DNA from: Sceloporus undulatus
Lineage: Eukaryota; Chordata; Lepidosauria; Squamata; Phrynosomatidae
NCBI RefSeq assembly: GCF_019175285.1
Contig: NC_056528.1
Location: 15,646,792 to 15,710,791 of the forward strand
Direction: 5' to 3'
Length of the DNA: 64,000 bases
This document shows positions 61,301 to 64,000 of this stretch, in pieces (within the stretch, counting starts at the first letter, position 1; every line of letters begins with the position of its first letter). Position numbers and translations under genes: made by a program. The notes below the pieces were generated by a model. That model was given only the letters and a program-made list of their open reading frames with translations, had not been told where the DNA came from and made no database searches.

Positions 61301-64000
61301 GAGAGGCTGACTTATTCAAAACCACCTAACGGTGTCCTCTTGTTGCAACACTGTAAAAGCTACCTTGTTCTCTATCAAATATAAATGTTTTAATGGCTGA
61401 ACAAGGACTCAGACCCTGGTCTTCCCAGAGTCGTTGTCCAACAATCAAACCACTACATCATACTGATCCTCCATGAGAAAGATGTCCAACAATACCTGAG
61501 AAATAACACACTAAATAATGCTACAGTTGGATAATTTGAGATCACTGCCTGTGACCCTCCAGTGCCTCCCACCCCAAGGGCAGGGTTGGTTTTGTTTTAT
61601 GTAGCTCTTTTCACAACAGAGTATTACTGGGATCCCTTTGTCACCACCATTTCAGTTCAACCCCTTCCATAGTTCATACAGAGCTCTGGTATGAACCTCC
61701 ATGCTTATGCATCCCAGATACATCTGCCCACAAGCCTCACTCTTATGGTCCTGCTGTCACTAAAGATCTCTTAGGATTGTACCCTGTGAATCATGGCAAC
61801 TGTAAGCCAGACATGGTTATGCTGCAAAAATGTCATTATAAGAGAAGCCTCCCGTCCAAGATGTGGGAGCAAAAACAACTGAAGGATTAACTGCTATTGG
61901 ACAAACCACTCCTCAAGCCCACTTTAGAAGATACAACTGAGTTCAAGCAGGCTACATACTGCCAGGTAACGCCCCGGTGACCGCATTTTGCTCCTCTGGA
62001 AGCAATCCGGACAGAAACAAGATTGGAAGCAGTACAGCCATTGCCAGACATCACAGTGGGAGTGCAGAAGACGATGATGAGATGATGAAGACGAGGAGAG
62101 GCGGAAGGTGTGAAAGGAATCGGAGGATGGGTAAGAAAAAGAGCAATCAGACAAACAGGCCAAGGAAGGGAGAGTGGATGGAGACAAGAGACAGAAATGG
62201 GTGTTAGTCCAATGTTATCTATGGAACAAGATGGAAGGCCAAGAGTGGGGACCACTTATTTGTATGACACACAACATTGCATGGTCTTACGCCAGATCAA
62301 CTCAAACATCTCTAGAGGGAGGCCTTGCTCACGTCATACACTTTGGGGAGCGATATATGATGAAGGATCAGATCTTAGAGTAACCATCCAGCATCACTGA
62401 GAGCTTCTAAGGACAGTGAGAGACTTGTAGAGTCCTTCCAATGATGCTGAAGTGCAACTCTTAGCAACTCGTCTCAGCACAGCCAAGTGTATGGAGTGAT
62501 GGGAGTTGCAGCTCTACAACCTCTGGAAGGTCACACAGTTCCCACCCCTGTGCTCATAGGCCAATGAGTGACATAGGGTGAGGTGGGGTCACAGTTGTGG
62601 AATTGTGAGAGAGCCTCCTTCCCTCTTTGCCCCATCTACCACTTCTTTGGCCCAGCCTGGCAATGACATTCACACAAGCACCCCCCCCCAAATACCTCCG
62701 TTTGCAATCCCTCTCAAAATGGAGACAGGAAGAGATGTGACGTCACCATTTTGAGAAGGACAGCAGAGGGAAAGGGGCATTTCGGCTTGTTGGGGTGGTA
62801 GTGGTGGCCCAAGAAGAGGTAAATGGGGGGATTGATCCTTTGGACCCAGCAGTTGTCCACCCCTGCTTTAGATTTCCATCTGTAAATGGAATTAAGGCAT
62901 TCAGTTATGGTTGAAGTGGAAATGAAGTGAACCAACAACATCTAGAGGACAGTTGCTCAAAATGTGTGAATGATGGGATGGTGAGAGATATGAAGAAAAG
63001 TATCCAGCTACGCTCAGTTGCACTAGTGATGGCTGAGGCTACATCAAGAAAGCAGGGGAAAGAGGAATCTCTTGAGCTTCTCTTGCAGATGACATGTTTA
63101 GGATGCTCAAAAGGGCTGTAGCCCTTTAGCGTGCAACTCAGCAAGTAGCTGGATAAATCCCAGAAGAATGTCATCCTTGGAGGAAGTCAATGGCTGCCCA
63201 CCAACAGAATCTGTTGCAGAACCATCCCACCAAGACTGACACTAAATATAATAAGTAAACACATTTGACCAGAAAGTATGATCTGAGACCTCTTGCTTTA
63301 GTGTTACTGGATCTCAGACTCAACATCTGTATTGTTGGGGTGGGGAACTGAAGATCCTGCCACAGAAAAGACCAAGTAACCTATTACAATACACATCCCT
63401 TGAAAACTCCTAGGCAAATACCTTTCTGATGAAACAAACAAAGAAGAGGGAAAAGGCTGAATCAATGACATGCTGTCAGTCTTCCATGGCCAGTTAAGAC
63501 ACCCATGCTCACCTGAGTTTCAGCCGCCAGGCGTGGCATGGAAGCTGCTCGCCCTTGGCTCTCCAGGCCAGGCTGATGCTCACCGTTGGCCAGGGTTGGG
63601 CTGATCTCTTGCATTTCGACTCCCTGAGAGAAACAGAGACAGAACCATAGCTGTTTAAGGGTGGCCTTTGCAACCAAGTGTCAAGTCCAGCAGGGCACCA
63701 AGTTCAGACATCCAGGCTTCAGTGGTTAACGCTCAACACACCTTTATTCAGCCACTATAGATCCAGTCCAAAGACGTTTATTGGCAGAACTGAACAGCAA
63801 GTGTTAACATTATTATCTCAGCAACTGTGCCTGAGATCACCATGTTTCAGCAACGGCTGTTTCTACTGTATAACCCATCACACTTATTACCCAACATTTT
63901 ATGGTAGGCAAGGAGAACATGCCTGACGCCAAGTCTCTCGGTAAGCATGGACAATGCATTTTGAACAGTTTGAAGGTATGTATATATGTTTCCCCAAAAG
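57764..64000 (-). CDS. CACNA1B: CACNA1B, N-type (Cav2.2) calcium channel alpha-1B, last four coding exons (gene-level entry)
   Basis: This gene encodes the pore-forming subunit of the presynaptic N-type voltage-gated calcium channel, which triggers neurotransmitter release. Only the distal cytoplasmic C-terminal tail is in the window: exons 63513-63623, 60865-61066, 59992-60191 and 57764-58303. Recognisable Cav2.2 blocks are [85 protein letters not shown] and [13 protein letters not shown]. These match mammalian CACNA1B from memory better than CACNA1A or CACNA1E. The channel domains lie upstream, beyond position 64000. The collagen gene follows about 7.5 kb downstream of the stop codon on the same strand. 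Confidence 0.96.
58304..59991 (-). other. CACNA1B: CACNA1B last intron (1.7 kb)
   Basis: No coding sequence. An A/G-rich stretch lies at 58330-58560, and a copy of a TTTTCTGCACAGAAAA-type dispersed repeat lies around 59110-59365. Confidence 0.6.
59110..59365. repeat. Dispersed repeat with TTTTCTGCACAGGAAA motifs
   Basis: 'CTTTTCTGCACAGGAAATAT', 'ACATTTTCTGCATGGAAAAT' recur in tandem, similar to the copy at 9960-10180. Confidence 0.5.
59992..60191 (-). CDS. CACNA1B: CACNA1B C-terminal tail exon, 200 bp
   Basis: The exon completes a Gly codon, then encodes [20 protein letters not shown] and [20 protein letters not shown], ending QEHGTQKQ with donor CAG|GTGAGA. The RGRSQER and [10 protein letters not shown] blocks are diagnostic for CACNA1B. 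Confidence 0.95.
60485..60640 (+). mobile_element. CR1 LINE 3' end fragment, diverged
   Basis: 'CACTGGAGGCTTCCAAGAGA', 'GGTTGTGTGGCTATATCTCA', 'ATCTATGATTCTTAA' follows the CR1 3' UTR pattern. Confidence 0.6.
60865..61066 (-). CDS. CACNA1B: CACNA1B C-terminal tail exon with polyhistidine run, 202 bp
   Basis: The exon encodes [20 protein letters not shown], then an [14 protein letters not shown] histidine/basic run, and ends LADGDAPG in phase 1. Acceptor is TCCGCAG, donor CCAG|GTGAGT. The His-rich basic stretch is known in mammalian Cav2.1/Cav2.2 tails at the same place. Confidence 0.95.
61067..63512 (-). other. CACNA1B: CACNA1B intron (2.4 kb)
   Basis: The intron separates two tail exons. 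It has a minus-strand Sauria-type SINE at 61199-61475 and remnants of palindromic MITE sequence near 62430-62535. No additional Cav2.2 exon was recognised. Confidence 0.6.
61199..61475 (-). repeat. Sauria-type tRNA SINE with about 60 bp of extra internal sequence
   Basis: Tail 'TTATGCCTTCAAGGTGACTC', body 'CTGAGGCTGAGAGAGGCTGA', head 'ACCCTGGTCTTCCCAGAGTC', 'CAATCAAACCACTACATCAT'. The stretch around 61335-61390 is not in other copies. Confidence 0.8.
63513..63623 (-). CDS. CACNA1B: CACNA1B C-terminal tail exon, 111 bp
   Basis: The exon encodes 37 codons in phase 0, starting [20 protein letters not shown] and ending [13 protein letters not shown]. Acceptor is TCTCTCAG, donor CAG|GTGAGC. The [10 protein letters not shown] block is conserved in Cav2 channels. 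Confidence 0.95.

Overview
The window looks like a squamate reptile (lizard) chromosome. It carries many copies of a tRNA-derived Sauria-type SINE whose tails resemble those of Bov-B LINEs, a 5S-rRNA-derived SINE, a Bov-B LINE 3' end, CR1 LINE 3' ends, and several palindromic MITE families. All coding sequence I can support belongs to two multi-exon vertebrate genes, both on the minus strand and tandemly arranged.

Right end (57764-64000): the last four coding exons of CACNA1B, the alpha-1 subunit of the N-type (Cav2.2) presynaptic calcium channel. They give a long stretch of the cytoplasmic C-terminal tail. It includes a polyhistidine run, the [12 protein letters not shown]-type site for RIM-binding protein SH3 domains, and a terminal DDWC PDZ ligand. 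The 3' UTR probably extends leftwards from 57763; candidate polyadenylation signals lie at 54634-54629, 53995-53990 and 53778-53773.

Centre and left (50285 down to 1): the 5' part of a large fibrillar-type procollagen gene that runs off the left edge. From 5' to 3' it has a signal-peptide exon (50165-50285), a 16-kb first intron, and four exons for a thrombospondin-N/laminin-G-like (TSPN) domain (33963-31784). Next come one 834-bp exon for a hydrophilic variable region that ends in a short collagen sequence (20608-21441), two minor-helix exons, a 39-bp non-collagenous exon, and 24 main-helix exons (the last one partial). The full main-helix exons are 45, 54 or 108 bp. All but the first begin with an intact Gly codon, which is the fibrillar-collagen exon pattern. 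About 142 triplets, or roughly 42% of a usual 1000-residue helix, are visible. I cannot assign the chain to a known mammalian collagen type from memory.

The most interesting feature is a second, excellent signal-peptide exon (22999-23073) inside intron 5. It is in phase to splice straight to the variable-region exon. It would give a TSPN-less collagen by the alternative-promoter logic known from COL9A1. The helix also has in-phase Gly substitutions (QNL, TPA) and an unusual tryptophan-rich linker before the main helix.

The remaining sequence is intronic or intergenic. It holds SINEs, MITEs (one nested inside a SINE), minisatellites, microsatellites and one 10-N assembly gap close to the alternative exon. 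I saw no tRNA genes, CRISPR arrays, bacterial-type genes or endogenous viral elements.
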